Positions 50,605 through 60,659 of a stretch of 64,000 nt of DNA are shown here, piece by piece (position 1 is the first letter of the stretch; each line of letters begins with the position of its first letter). The DNA is taken from positions 121,877 through 185,876 of the forward strand of contig NZ_BBXG01000017.1 in the NCBI RefSeq assembly GCF_001570605.1, in the 5' to 3' direction. This DNA is from Herbidospora cretacea. Lineage in GTDB: Bacteria > Actinomycetota > Actinomycetes > Streptosporangiales > Streptosporangiaceae. Both the position numbers and the translations under genes were made by a program. The notes under the pieces were generated by a model that did no database searches, was not told where the DNA came from, and saw nothing but the letters and a program-made list of their open reading frames with translations.

Positions 50605-52925
50605 GCAGTGGCGGCGGCCGCCCACCGTCCCCCGGACGGCCGGGTGGCCCCGGCGACCGGGGCCGTGACGGCCGCCGCGCCTCGGGTTCCGGTTCCCATC
50701 CTGGCCGTGCCGACGGCCCGGGACGGCCCCGGCGCCCCGACGAGGCGGGCCGTCCGCGCGACGCCGACACCGAACCGGGCGGTCCCAGGAAGGGCCGCCC
50801 GGCCGACGATCAACGCCGTCGCGACGACGGCGCTTCCGGCCGGTCCCGTGAGGGCGACGCCCGCTTCCGCGACGGACGCCCCCGTGACGACGCCCGCGCG
50901 GCCGGTGGCCGCCCCGGCGACGGGCCCTCCCGCGGCCGGGACGCGGCCGGGCGGCCGGCCAGGCCCGACGACCGGTCGTCGCGGGCCGGCGAGAAGCCCC
51001 TGCGGCCGGGTGACCGGCCCCTGCGGTCCGCTGATAAGCCTCTGCGGGCCGGTGACCGGCCGCTGCGGCCCGGTGAGAAGCCGGTCCGGCCGCCCCGGCC
51101 GGGGGAGCGGCCTCTCCGGGGGCGCGAGGGCGACGGCCCGCCGCGCCGTGGCCCGGGTGGCGGTCCGGGTGGGCCGCCGCGCCGGCCGGTCCCGCCGCCG
51201 CGTCCGGCCGTGCTGCGGCTGGGGAATCCGCGCCGGCGGATCAACATCGCGCTCATGGCCATGGCCGTGGTGCTGTCGCTGTTCGCCGGGCGGCTGGTCC
51301 AGCTCCAGGGGCTCAACTCCAAGACGTTCCAGGCCAAGGCGGCCGAGCAGCGGGTCAGGCCCGAGGTGCTCCCGGCCAAGCGGGGGTCGATCCTCGACGT
51401 CAACGGCAACGAGCTGGCCGTCACGGCCGACGCGCGGGAGATCTATCTCGACCCCAAGGAGGTCAAGCCCGAGCAGCGCGACCTGATCGCCACCAAGCTC
51501 TCGGGCGAGCTGGGCAAGCCCAAGGACGGCATCGCCGCCAAGCTCGCCCAGGTCGAGAAGCGCTACCTCGTCGTGGCCAAGGACGTCGACCCGCTGGTCG
51601 CCCGCAAGATCATGGGCATGGGTTTCCGGGGGGTGGGCTCCAAGCCGACGTACCGGCGGCTCTATCCCGGCGGGACGCTGGCCGGCGGGCTGGTCGGGTT
51701 CGTCGGCGACGACGGGTTCGGGCTGGAGGGTCTGGAGCAGGCGTACAACAAGACGCTGGCCGGCAAGGACGGCCAGCAGAGCATCGAGATGGGGCGGGCC
51801 GGCGAGCGGATCCCGATGACCCGCAGCACCCGCGTCGCGCCGGTGCCGGGACGCGACCTGCGGCTGACGATCGACCGCTACATCCAGTGGGCCGCCTACG
51901 AGGCGATCGCCAAGCAGGTCAAGGCGGTCGGGGCGCGCAGCGGCAGCGTCATCGTCATGGACGTCACGACCGGCCAGATCCTGGCCATGGCCAACGCGCC
52001 CGAGGTCGACCTGCGCGACTGGCAGGCCACCTCCGCCGAGGACCGGGGGAACAAGGCCGCCACCGACGTGTTCGAGCCAGGGTCGACCAACAAGGTCATC
52101 ACCGCCGCCGCCGCGCTGGAGGCGGGCGTGGTCGCGCCGTCGACGATCTTCACGGTGCCCGACAACATCCAGTGCGCCGACAAGGTGCTCCGCGACGCCC
52201 ACCCCCACAAGACCGAGCAGATGACCTTCGCCCAGATCCTGGAGGAGTCGAGCAACGTCGGCACGATCATGGCGGGCACCAAGATCACCGACCAGCGGCT
52301 CCACAACATGTTCACGGCCTTCGGCTTCGGCTCCAAGAGCGGCGGCGGCATCCCCGCCGAGGAGGCCGGCCTGCTGCCCGACTGGCAGAAGTGGAGCGGC
52401 TCCCAGCGCTGCACGATCATGTACGGCCAGGGCATCTCCGTAACCGCGCTCCAGATGGCCAGCGTCTACCAGACCATCGCCAACGGCGGCGTGCGGCTGA
52501 CCCCCTCGATCGTGGCCGGCACCACCGACGAGAAGGGCCACCTCGTCCCGCCCGCCCCGCCGAAGCAGACCCGGGTGATCAGCGAGCTGACCGCCCGCCA
52601 GCTCGGCGGGATGCTCGAGAAGGCCGTCACCGGAGCCGACGGAACCGGCGCCGCCGCCGCGATCGACGGATATCGTGTGGCGGGCAAAACCGGAACCGCC
52701 ATGCGTTACGACACCAAATGTGGCGGATACTGCGGATATACGGCGACGTTCGTCGGGTTCACCCCCGCCGACGCGCCCCGCCTGATGGCCCTGGCCGTCA
52801 TTCAGGACCCGAAGAAAGACCATTACGGCGGTACGATCGCCGCGCCCGTTTTCCAGGAAGTCATGACTTTTGCGTTGAAGACCAAGAAAATCCCGCCGAC
52901 CGGGTCGACGAGCCTTCTCCGGTGA
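50601..52925 (+). CDS. ftsI: Septal peptidoglycan transpeptidase (PBP3/FtsI) with long disordered N-terminus
   Basis: 774 residues. Residues 1-213 are Arg/Gly/Pro/Asp-rich and cytosolic, including a run of 7-residue repeats (131-176). One membrane helix follows (about 214-235, INIALMAMAVVLSLFAG). The pedestal begins VRPEVLPAKRGSILDVNG. The transpeptidase domain has STNK with catalytic Ser495, SSN (550-552) and KTG (696-698). It crosslinks septal peptidoglycan with FtsW. Typical FtsI is about 580-650 residues; the extra length is all N-terminal. GTG 50601 overlaps the ftsL stop. Two cysteines in TKCGGYCGY may pair outside. Confidence 0.95.
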   Translation: MSSGGGRPPSPGRPGGPGDRGRDGRRASGSGSHPGRADGPGRPRRPDEAGRPRDADTEPGGPRKGRPADDQRRRDDGASGRSREGDARFRDGRPRDDARAAGGRPGDGPSRGRDAAGRPARPDDRSSRAGEKPLRPGDRPLRSADKPLRAGDRPLRPGEKPVRPPRPGERPLRGREGDGPPRRGPGGGPGGPPRRPVPPPRPAVLRLGNPRRRINIALMAMAVVLSLFAGRLVQLQGLNSKTFQAKAAEQRVRPEVLPAKRGSILDVNGNELAVTADAREIYLDPKEVKPEQRDLIATKLSGELGKPKDGIAAKLAQVEKRYLVVAKDVDPLVARKIMGMGFRGVGSKPTYRRLYPGGTLAGGLVGFVGDDGFGLEGLEQAYNKTLAGKDGQQSIEMGRAGERIPMTRSTRVAPVPGRDLRLTIDRYIQWAAYEAIAKQVKAVGARSGSVIVMDVTTGQILAMANAPEVDLRDWQATSAEDRGNKAATDVFEPGSTNKVITAAAALEAGVVAPSTIFTVPDNIQCADKVLRDAHPHKTEQMTFAQILEESSNVGTIMAGTKITDQRLHNMFTAFGFGSKSGGGIPAEEAGLLPDWQKWSGSQRCTIMYGQGISVTALQMASVYQTIANGGVRLTPSIVAGTTDEKGHLVPPAPPKQTRVISELTARQLGGMLEKAVTGADGTGAAAAIDGYRVAGKTGTAMRYDTKCGGYCGYTATFVGFTPADAPRLMALAVIQDPKKDHYGGTIAAPVFQEVMTFALKTKKIPPTGSTSLLR
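50991..51134 (+). repeat. 21-bp (7-residue) repeats in the ftsI N-terminus
   Basis: About six units of the form (E/D)-(K/R)-P-L-R-x-G encode residues 131-176 of FtsI, one unit lengthened by three residues. They are highly basic and probably disordered. The DNA shows repeated cctgcggcc-type blocks. Confidence 0.8.
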
Positions 52926-52947
52926 CCGGGAACGATACGCTCTCGCC

Positions 52948-54504
52948 GTGAACGAGCCCGACCGCACCGCCCGGAATCACCCGGATCAGCAGATGCGCCC
53001 GTCCTCCAGTTCGCCGCGCCCGCTGTCGGGCTTGACGGCCCTGCTCGGCGTGCAGTCGGTCGCCGGCGCCGGTCGTGGCGTCGTCACCGGCGTCACGATC
53101 GACTCCCGCCGGGTCCGCCGGGGCGACCTCTACGTCGCGATCCAGGGCAAGACGGCCCACGGGGCCACCTTCAGCTCGGCCGCCATGGGCGCGGGCGCGA
53201 GCGCGATCCTGACCGACCACGACGGCGCCGAGATGGCCGCCGCGACCGGTCTCCCGGTGTTCGTGCTGGCCGACCCCCGCGCGGTGCTCGGCCAGGTCGC
53301 CGCCTGGGTCTACGGCCAGCCGGCCGCCGACATCCCGGTCATCGGGGTCACCGGCACCAGCGGCAAGTCGACCTCCACGTTCCTGCTGGAGGCGGGGCTG
53401 CGCGCCGCCGGCCACCGCACCGGCCTGGTCGGCGGGGTCGAGATCCACGCCGGCGACGTCGTGGTCACCCCCGAGCTGACCACCCCCGAGGCCAGCGACC
53501 TGCAGGGCCTGTTCGCGCTGATGCGCGAGCAGAAGGTGACCGCCGCGACGATGGAGGTCTCCAGCCACGCGCTCGCGCTGGGCCGAGTCGAGGGCCTGTT
53601 CTACGACGTCGCGATCTTCACCAACCTGTCGCAGGACCACCTCGACTTCCACAAGGACTTCGACGACTACTTCGCCGCCAAGGCGCGCCTGTTCACCCCG
53701 GAGTTCTCCCGTCTCGGCGTGATCAACGTCGACGACGAGCACGGCCGCGAGCTGGCCGGGTTCGTGAAGATCCCGGTCACCACGTTCTCCGCGCTGGGCG
53801 CGCCCGACGCAGAGTGGCGCGCGGCCGACGTCCGGCTCGGGGCCGACGGGAGCTCCTTCCGGATCGTCGGGCCGGGCGGGGTCGAGGCCGACGTGTCCGT
53901 CGGGCTGCCGGGGCCGTTCAACGTCGCCAACACCCTGGGCGCCCTCGTGGCGCTCGTGGAGTCGGGGGTCGCGCTGCCGACCGCCGTCCAGGGGGTGAGC
54001 GCGTTCCGGGGCGTGCCGGGGCGGATGGAGCGGGTGCCGGGCGGCGACGGGTTCCAGGCGATCGTCGACTACGCCCACAAACCGGGCGCGGTCGAGTCGG
54101 TGCTCGGTGCGTTGCGCGAGGTCACCGGCGGTACCCTGACGATCGTCCTCGGCTGCGGCGGCGACCGCGACAGCGGCAAGCGCGCCCTCATGGGCGAGGC
54201 CGCCGCGCGGCTGGCCGACGTGGCCGTGTTCACCAGTGACAACCCCCGCAGCGAAGACCCGCTCGCGATCATCGCCGCGATGCTCGACGGCGCGCTGGCC
54301 GTGCCGCGTGAAGACCGCGCCCGCGTGCTCGTCGAGCCCGACCGGGCCGCCGCGATCGACCTGGCGATCTCCAGGGCCGGCCGGGGCGACGTGGTCGTCG
54401 TGGCCGGGAAGGGCCACGAGCAAGGGCAGTACTTCGCGGGCGAGGTCATCCCGTTCGATGACCGTGAAGTGGTCGCCGCCGCCATCAGCAGGAGGAACGC
54501 ATGA
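52948..54504 (+). CDS. murE: UDP-MurNAc-L-Ala-D-Glu:meso-diaminopimelate ligase
   Basis: MurE adds the third stem-peptide residue in the cytosol. The 518 residues have the ATP loop GVTGTSGKSTSTFLLEAGL, TTPEASDLQGLFALM and MEVSSHALALGRVEG, FTNLSQDHLDFH, and DNPRSEDP, the motif that selects meso-diaminopimelate over lysine. This implies A1-gamma-type peptidoglycan. A flexible 25-residue leader precedes the fold. GTG 52948 lies 22 bases after ftsI. The stop overlaps the murF start by 4 bases. Confidence 0.96.
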   Translation: MNEPDRTARNHPDQQMRPSSSSPRPLSGLTALLGVQSVAGAGRGVVTGVTIDSRRVRRGDLYVAIQGKTAHGATFSSAAMGAGASAILTDHDGAEMAAATGLPVFVLADPRAVLGQVAAWVYGQPAADIPVIGVTGTSGKSTSTFLLEAGLRAAGHRTGLVGGVEIHAGDVVVTPELTTPEASDLQGLFALMREQKVTAATMEVSSHALALGRVEGLFYDVAIFTNLSQDHLDFHKDFDDYFAAKARLFTPEFSRLGVINVDDEHGRELAGFVKIPVTTFSALGAPDAEWRAADVRLGADGSSFRIVGPGGVEADVSVGLPGPFNVANTLGALVALVESGVALPTAVQGVSAFRGVPGRMERVPGGDGFQAIVDYAHKPGAVESVLGALREVTGGTLTIVLGCGGDRDSGKRALMGEAAARLADVAVFTSDNPRSEDPLAIIAAMLDGALAVPREDRARVLVEPDRAAAIDLAISRAGRGDVVVVAGKGHEQGQYFAGEVIPFDDREVVAAAISRRNA

Positions 54505-55868
54505 TCCCGTTGCCGCTGGGCCGGGTCGCAGAGATCACATCGGGCGCCCTCACGGGCCAGGCCGACCCGGGCGCCGTCGTGAGAGGCCCGGTCGTGATCG
54601 ACTCGCGGGCCGCCGAGCCGGGGTCGCTGTTCGTCGCGATCAGGGGCGAGCGGGCCGACGGCCACGACTTCGCCGCGCAGGCCCTCGCCTCGGGCGCGGC
54701 CGCCGTGCTGGCGTCCCGGCCGGTCGACGGGCCGGCCGTCGTGGTCGGCGACGTCGTGGCGGCGCTGGCCCGGCTGGCCCACGCCGTGGTCACCGACCTG
54801 CCGAAGGCGACCGTCGTCGGGGTCACTGGCTCGGCCGGGAAGACGTCGACGAAAGACCTGCTGGCCCGCCTGACGGCCAGGATCGGTCCAACGGTGGCGC
54901 CGGTGGGGTCGTACAACAACGAGATCGGACACCCCCTCACGGTGCTCAAGGCCGACGAGGACACCCGGTTCCTGGTGCTGGAGCTGTCCGCGCGTAACGC
55001 CGGACATATCGCTTATCTGGCGGAAATCGCTCCTCCGTCCATCGGGGTCGTGCTCAACGTCGGCACCGCCCACCTGGGCGTGTTCGGCGGCAAGGAGGCC
55101 ATCGCGGCCGCCAAGGGCGAGCTGCCCGAGGCGCTTCCGTCGTCGGGCGTGGCGGTGCTCAACCTCGACGACCCGCTGGTCGCCGCGATGAGCGGGCGCA
55201 CCTCCGCCCGCGTGCTCTACTTCGGCCGCTCGGCGAGCGCCCACGTGCGCGCCGTCGAGGAGACCCTCGACGACCGGGGCCGGGCCCGCTTCACCCTGGT
55301 CACCCCGGCGGGCGAGGCCGACGTCGCGCTCCGCCTGCACGGCGCCCACGCGGTCGAGAACGCGCTGGCCGCCGCGGCCGCCGCCCACGAGCTGGGGCTG
55401 CCGGTCGCCGCCATCGCCGAGGAGCTGTCGCTGGCCGAGCCGCGCAGCCGCTGGCGGATGGAGGTCACCGACCGGGCCGACGGCGTGACCGTGATCAACG
55501 ACTCCTACAACGCCAACCCCGATTCGATGCGCGCCGCCTTCGCCGCGATGCACGCCCTGGCCGCCCACCGCCGCAAGTTCGCGGTCGTGGCCGCGCTGCG
55601 CGAGCTCGGCGACGACGCGCCCGAGCTCAACGCGGGGGTGGGCCACCTGGCCGCGGGAGCCGGTCTGGAGGCCCTCGTGGTGGTGGGCGAGAACGCCGAC
55701 CAGATCATCGCCGGCGCCCCGGGCGCGATCCACGCCCCCGACGTCGACACCGCCGTGGCCGAGCTCACCGGCCGCCTCGCGCCGGGAGACGTCGTGTTGA
55801 TCAAGGGCCCCAGGGCCGCCGCGCTGGAGAAGGTCGCCGAGGCCCTTTTGGGGGGTGACGCCCGGTGA
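54501..55868 (+). CDS. murF: UDP-MurNAc-tripeptide:D-Ala-D-Ala ligase
   Basis: MurF completes UDP-MurNAc-pentapeptide by adding D-Ala-D-Ala. The 455 residues contain [26 protein letters not shown], the ATP loop [45 protein letters not shown] (Mg/lysine region) and [15 protein letters not shown]. Both ends overlap neighbours by 4 bases (murE, mraY), so it is part of the coupled Mur run. Confidence 0.96.
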   Translation: MIPLPLGRVAEITSGALTGQADPGAVVRGPVVIDSRAAEPGSLFVAIRGERADGHDFAAQALASGAAAVLASRPVDGPAVVVGDVVAALARLAHAVVTDLPKATVVGVTGSAGKTSTKDLLARLTARIGPTVAPVGSYNNEIGHPLTVLKADEDTRFLVLELSARNAGHIAYLAEIAPPSIGVVLNVGTAHLGVFGGKEAIAAAKGELPEALPSSGVAVLNLDDPLVAAMSGRTSARVLYFGRSASAHVRAVEETLDDRGRARFTLVTPAGEADVALRLHGAHAVENALAAAAAAHELGLPVAAIAEELSLAEPRSRWRMEVTDRADGVTVINDSYNANPDSMRAAFAAMHALAAHRRKFAVVAALRELGDDAPELNAGVGHLAAGAGLEALVVVGENADQIIAGAPGAIHAPDVDTAVAELTGRLAPGDVVLIKGPRAAALEKVAEALLGGDAR

Positions 55869-56941
55869 GGGACATCATCGTCGCGGCGGCGGTCGCGCTC
55901 CTCGTCTCGATGTTCGGCACCCCCCTCGCGATCCGGCTGTTCGGGCGGCGCGGATACGGCCAGAACATCCGCGAGGAGGGCCCCCAGGGCCACTACGACA
56001 AGAAGGGCACGCCCACCATGGGCGGCACGGTCATCGTGATCGCCGCCCTCCTCGGATACGCCGTCGCTCACCTGGCCACCATGCTGTCGGCCAACCCCTC
56101 GCCCCCCACCGCCTCCGCGCTGCTCGTCCTCTTCCTCATGACGGGCCTGGGCGTGGTCGGCTTCCTCGACGACTTCATCAAGATCTACAAGCAGCGCAGC
56201 CTGGGCCTGCGGTCGGGCGCCAAGGCCCTCGGCCAGCTCATCGTCGGCGTCGTCTTCGCGATCCTCGTGGTGCGCTTCCCCAACGCCTACGCGGTCACCC
56301 CCGCCGAGACCCGCCTGTCGTTCCTGCGCGACTTCGGCCCCCCGATCGGGCTCATCGGCTTCATCGTCTGGGTCCTCATCATGATCGTCGGGTTCTCCAA
56401 CGCGGTGAACCTCACCGACGGCCTCGACGGCCTCGCCTCCGGGGCGACCGGGGTGGTGCTGGCGTCGTACGTGCTCATCGGCAACTGGCAGCTCCGCAAC
56501 AGCTGCACGACGGCGATCCTCGGGCCCAACTGCTACATCGTGCGCGACCCGCTCGACCTGGCCGTCGTCGCGGCGGCGGTGCTGGGCGGGCTGATCGGCT
56601 TCCTGTGGTGGAACGCCCCGCCGGCCAAGATCTTCATGGGTGACACCGGGTCGCTGGCGCTCGGCGGCGTGATCGCCGGCCTGGCCATCACCACCCGCAC
56701 CCAGCTCCTCCTCCTGCTGCTGGCGGGCCTGACCGTCGTCATCACCGCCTCGGTGATCATCCAGGTCGGGTTCTTCAAGATGACCAGGAAACGCATCTTC
56801 CGGATGGCCCCCCTCCAGCACCACTTCGAGCTCAAGGGCTGGGCCGAGACCACGATCGTGGTCCGGTTCTGGCTGATCGCCATGCTCTGCGCGGCGGCCG
56901 GGCTCGGTCTCTTCTACGTGGAATGGATGCCCAAGACGTGA
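55865..56941 (+). CDS. mraY: Phospho-MurNAc-pentapeptide translocase
   Basis: MraY transfers phospho-MurNAc-pentapeptide to undecaprenyl phosphate, forming lipid I at the inner membrane face. The 358 residues hold about ten membrane helices and the active-site loops [17 protein letters not shown] (Asp pair), [28 protein letters not shown] and [17 protein letters not shown] (His cluster). GTG 55865 overlaps murF; the stop overlaps murD. Confidence 0.97.
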   Translation: MRDIIVAAAVALLVSMFGTPLAIRLFGRRGYGQNIREEGPQGHYDKKGTPTMGGTVIVIAALLGYAVAHLATMLSANPSPPTASALLVLFLMTGLGVVGFLDDFIKIYKQRSLGLRSGAKALGQLIVGVVFAILVVRFPNAYAVTPAETRLSFLRDFGPPIGLIGFIVWVLIMIVGFSNAVNLTDGLDGLASGATGVVLASYVLIGNWQLRNSCTTAILGPNCYIVRDPLDLAVVAAAVLGGLIGFLWWNAPPAKIFMGDTGSLALGGVIAGLAITTRTQLLLLLLAGLTVVITASVIIQVGFFKMTRKRIFRMAPLQHHFELKGWAETTIVVRFWLIAMLCAAAGLGLFYVEWMPKT

Positions 56942-58278
56942 GCCGTGTCGTCGTCGCCGGGCTGGGCGTCTCGGGCACCGCCGCCGCGCGCGGCCTGGCC
57001 CTGGGCGGCGAGCGGGTCGTCGTGGTCGAGCAGTCCGACCGGCCGCTCCCCGAGGAGCTCGCGGACCTGGGGGTCGAGAAGGCCACCGAGCTGCCCGACA
57101 AGGTGGAGCTGGTCGTCACCTCGCCGGGCTGGCGGCCCGACCACCCGCTGCTGGCCGAGGCCGCGCGGGCCGGGATCGAGGTCATCGGCGAGGTCGAGCT
57201 GGCCTGGCGGCTGCGTCACGAGGGCGCTGCGCCGTGGCTGGCCCTCACCGGCACCAACGGCAAGACGACGGCCGTGCGGATGCTGACGTCCATCCTGGAG
57301 AAGGCGGGGGAGCGGCCCCTCGCGGTCGGCAACGTCGGCACCCCGATCATCGACGCCGTCCTCGACCCGGGCGACACCACCGTGCTGGCGGTCGAGCTGT
57401 CGAGCTTCCAGCTCCACTGGTCGTCCAGCCTCGCCCCCGCCGCCGCCGCGATCCTCAACGTCGCGCCCGACCACATCGACTGGCACGGCTCCTTCGACGA
57501 GTACGCCGCCGCCAAGGCCCGCATCTTCGCGGGCGCCGGCGTGGTCGTGTACAACGCCGACGACCCCTGGTCGGCCCGGCTCGCCGAGCCCTACGACGCC
57601 GTCGGGTTCACCCTCCAGGTGCCCCGGCCGGGCGAGCTCGGGATCGTCGAGGACCTGCTGGTCGACCGCGCCTTCTGCGACGACCCGCACACCTCGGCGG
57701 TCGAGCTGGCCACCCTGGCCGATGTGACGCCGTTCGCGCCGCACAACGTCGCCAACGCGCTGGCCGCCGCCGCGCTCGCCCGCGCCCACGGCGTGCCCGC
57801 CGGGGCGGTGCGCGAGGGGCTGGCCGCGTTCACCCCCGACCCCCACCGGATCGCCCACGTGGCGACGGTGAAGGGCGTCCACTACGTCGACGACTCCAAG
57901 GCGACCAACCCGCACGCCGCGGCGGCGTCGCTGGCGGCCTACCCGTCGGTCGTCTGGATCGCCGGCGGGCAGCTCAAGGGCGCCGACGTCGACGAACTCG
58001 TCGTCAGTTCCGCCAAGCGGCTGCGCGGCGCGGTGCTGCTGGGCGCCGACCGGGCCAGGATCGCCGAGGCGCTCGCGCGACACGCGCCGGATGTTCCCGT
58101 TGTGGAGGTCGGTGGGGAAGACACTGGGGTCATGGACCGTGTCGTCACCGAAGCCGCCCGGCTCGCCTCCCCGGGTGACACCGTGCTGCTGGCCCCCGCG
58201 GGGGCCTCCCTTGACATGTTCGCCAACTACGGCGCGAGAGGAGACGCCTTCGCGCGCGCCGTCCTGGAAACGCGGTGA
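56938..58278 (+). CDS. murD: UDP-MurNAc-L-Ala:D-Glu ligase
   Basis: MurD adds D-glutamate, the second stem residue. The 446 residues show the N-terminal Rossmann start [18 protein letters not shown], the ATP loop [53 protein letters not shown] and the C-terminal [23 protein letters not shown] 56938 is preferred because it gives the same GTGA overlap seen at neighbouring junctions; ATG 56923 would add five residues inside mraY. The stop overlaps the ftsW start. Confidence 0.96.
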   Translation: MSRVVVAGLGVSGTAAARGLALGGERVVVVEQSDRPLPEELADLGVEKATELPDKVELVVTSPGWRPDHPLLAEAARAGIEVIGEVELAWRLRHEGAAPWLALTGTNGKTTAVRMLTSILEKAGERPLAVGNVGTPIIDAVLDPGDTTVLAVELSSFQLHWSSSLAPAAAAILNVAPDHIDWHGSFDEYAAAKARIFAGAGVVVYNADDPWSARLAEPYDAVGFTLQVPRPGELGIVEDLLVDRAFCDDPHTSAVELATLADVTPFAPHNVANALAAAALARAHGVPAGAVREGLAAFTPDPHRIAHVATVKGVHYVDDSKATNPHAAAASLAAYPSVVWIAGGQLKGADVDELVVSSAKRLRGAVLLGADRARIAEALARHAPDVPVVEVGGEDTGVMDRVVTEAARLASPGDTVLLAPAGASLDMFANYGARGDAFARAVLETR

Positions 58279-59537
58279 CCGCCGCCACCGAGGCGGAGGA
58301 GCAGACCCAGGCCAGGGCCCAGGGCCGCCCGTCGTGGGCGGCGACCCAGCTCGCCACCGTGCGCGAGCTGCTGAGCCGTCCTCTCACCTCCTACTACCTG
58401 ATCCTCGGCTGCAGCGCCCTGCTGCTGGCGCTCGGCCTGATGATGGTGCTGTCGGCCTCGTCGATCGAGGCGCTGCAGATGATGGGCGACCCGTTCTACT
58501 GGTTCCTCAAGCAGTCGCTGTCGGTCGCGCTCGGCCTGCCGCTGATGTACGTCTGCTCCCGGCTCCCGCAGCGCTTCTTCCGGCTGGCCGGATATCCGCT
58601 GCTCGCGCTGGCGATCATCGGCCTGGTGATGACGATCTTCATCGGGTCGTCCGAGCTCGGCGCGCAGCGCTGGATCTACATCGGCAGCCTGACCATCCAG
58701 CCGTCGGAGCCCGCCAAGCTCGCCCTGGTGATCTGGGGCGCCGACCTGCTCTCCCGCAAGGCCCGCAACGGCATGATCGAGTGGCGTCACCTGCTGATCC
58801 CGCTGATGCCGGGCGTCGCGATCCTGGCCGTGCTCGTCATGATCGGCCGTGACCTCGGCACCACGCTGGTGCTGATGATCATCTTCCTGTCGCTGCTGTG
58901 GGTGGTGGGTGCTCCCGTACGGCTCTTCGCCGGCATCCTGGGCCTGCTCACGATGGCCACCGTCTTCATGATCACCTCCGAGGGATACCGGTCCGACCGG
59001 ATCGACGGCTGGCTCGACCCGTGGGCCAACGCCCAGGGGACCGGGTTCCAGGCCGTCCAGGGCCAGATCGCGATGGGGTCGGGCGGCTGGTTCGGGCTGG
59101 GGCTCGGTTCGTCGCGGCAGAAGTGGGACTGGCTGCCCCACGCCGAGAGCGACTTCATCTTCGCGATCCTCGGCGAGGAGCTCGGCCTCATGGGCACGCT
59201 CACCGTGATCGCCCTGTTCGGGCTGCTCTGCTACGCCGGGCTGCGGGTGGCCGTGCGGACCAAGGACCCGTTCGTCCGGCTGACCGCCGCCGCCTGCACG
59301 GCCTGGATCGGCGGGCAGGCGATCGTGAACATCGGCGCGGTCATCGGGGCGCTGCCCATCACCGGCATCCCGCTGCCCCTGGTGTCCTACGGCGGGTCGG
59401 CGCTGTTGCCGACGCTGGCCGCGCTTGGCATGTTGTTGTCGTTCGCCAAACGCGAGCCGGGCGCCGCCGAGGCCTTGGCCGCACGGGGCCCCGGCCCGGC
59501 CGCCCGGGCTCTAAGCTGGCTTGGCCTCAAGACCTGA
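58275..59537 (+). CDS. ftsW: Septal SEDS peptidoglycan glycosyltransferase FtsW
   Basis: FtsW polymerises lipid II at the septum with FtsI. The 420 residues comprise a 35-residue cytosolic leader and about ten helices. Family landmarks: LSASSIEAL, GAQRWIYIGSLTIQPSEPAKLALV, GRDLGTTLVL, GFQAVQGQIAMGSGGWFGLGLG, WLPHAESDFIFAILGEELG (the catalytic Asp region just precedes this in DPWANAQG) and GIPLPLVSYGGSALLP. GTG 58275 overlaps the murD stop. It is followed by murG after 42 bases. Confidence 0.96.
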   Translation: MTAATEAEEQTQARAQGRPSWAATQLATVRELLSRPLTSYYLILGCSALLLALGLMMVLSASSIEALQMMGDPFYWFLKQSLSVALGLPLMYVCSRLPQRFFRLAGYPLLALAIIGLVMTIFIGSSELGAQRWIYIGSLTIQPSEPAKLALVIWGADLLSRKARNGMIEWRHLLIPLMPGVAILAVLVMIGRDLGTTLVLMIIFLSLLWVVGAPVRLFAGILGLLTMATVFMITSEGYRSDRIDGWLDPWANAQGTGFQAVQGQIAMGSGGWFGLGLGSSRQKWDWLPHAESDFIFAILGEELGLMGTLTVIALFGLLCYAGLRVAVRTKDPFVRLTAAACTAWIGGQAIVNIGAVIGALPITGIPLPLVSYGGSALLPTLAALGMLLSFAKREPGAAEALAARGPGPAARALSWLGLKT

Positions 59538-59579
59538 CCGCCCTGGGCGAACAGGTCCATAGCACGACAAGGGAGAGAC

Positions 59580-60659
59580 ATGAGGGTTGTCCTCGCCGGC
59601 GGCGGGACGGCCGGCCACATCGAGCCGGCGCTGGCGCTGGCCGACGCGCTCCGACAGTTCGACCCGTCGATCGGCATCACCTGCCTCGGCACCGAACGCG
59701 GCCTGGAGACGCGACTGGTCCCGGCCCGGGGCTACGAGCTCGCGCTCGTCCCCGCGGTTCCGCTGCCCCGCGCGCTGACGCCCCAGCTCCTCACCGTGCC
59801 GGGGCGGCTGGCCGGCGCGATCAGCGCCGCCGGGAACATCCTGGAGCAGGTGCGGGCCGACATCCTGGTCGGCTTCGGCGGCTACGTCGCCACGCCCGGC
59901 TACCTGGGGGCGCGCCGCAAGGGCGTGCCGATCGTGGTCCACGAGGCGAACCCGAAGCCCGGCCTGGCCAACCGCCTGGGCGCGCGGCTGACCGAGCACG
60001 TGTTCACCGGCCACCCCGACACCCCGCTGCCGGGCGCCCAGCACGTCGGCATCCCGCTGCGCAAGGACGTCTCCACGCTCGACCGCTTCTCGCTGGGCGA
60101 CAAGGCGCGCTCCTACTTCGGGCTGGAGAGCGACCGCCCGACGCTGCTGGTGTTCGGCGGCTCCCAGGGTGCCCGCTCGATCAACAACTCGGCCCTCAAC
60201 GCCGAGCCCCACCTGCGGCGGGCCGGGATCCAGGTCATCCACGTGATCGGCCCGAAGAACACCGTCGAGGTCGAGCCCCCGCCCGGCGACCCGCAGTACG
60301 TGATCCTGCCCTACATCGACCGCATGGACCTGGCCTACGCCGCAGCCGACCTGGTGCTGTGCCGCAGCGGCGCGATGACCTGCGCCGAGCTGTCCGCCGT
60401 GGGCCTGCCGGCCGCTTATGTGCCGCTGCCCCACGGCAACGGGGAGCAGCGCCTGAACGCCGAGCCGATCGTGCGCGCGGGCGGCGGCCTGATGGTCGAG
60501 GACGCCGAGCTCTCCCCCGAATGGATCATGCGCACGCTCGCGCCCCTCCTGCACGACCCGAACCGGATAGCCGCCATGTCGGAGGCCGCCGCCCGGATGG
60601 GACGCAAGGACGCCGACGTGACGCTCGCCCGCAAGGTTCTGGAGATCGCAGCCCGATGA
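59580..60659 (+). CDS. murG: Undecaprenyl-PP-MurNAc-pentapeptide N-acetylglucosaminyltransferase
   Basis: MurG adds GlcNAc to lipid I to make lipid II on the cytosolic face. The 359 residues of the GT-B fold carry [18 protein letters not shown] (G loop 1), [10 protein letters not shown] (loop 2), [31 protein letters not shown] (loop 3), and the donor-site [29 protein letters not shown] 59580 follows AGGGAGA. It overlaps murC by 4 bases at the 3' end. Confidence 0.97.
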   Translation: MRVVLAGGGTAGHIEPALALADALRQFDPSIGITCLGTERGLETRLVPARGYELALVPAVPLPRALTPQLLTVPGRLAGAISAAGNILEQVRADILVGFGGYVATPGYLGARRKGVPIVVHEANPKPGLANRLGARLTEHVFTGHPDTPLPGAQHVGIPLRKDVSTLDRFSLGDKARSYFGLESDRPTLLVFGGSQGARSINNSALNAEPHLRRAGIQVIHVIGPKNTVEVEPPPGDPQYVILPYIDRMDLAYAAADLVLCRSGAMTCAELSAVGLPAAYVPLPHGNGEQRLNAEPIVRAGGGLMVEDAELSPEWIMRTLAPLLHDPNRIAAMSEAAARMGRKDADVTLARKVLEIAAR

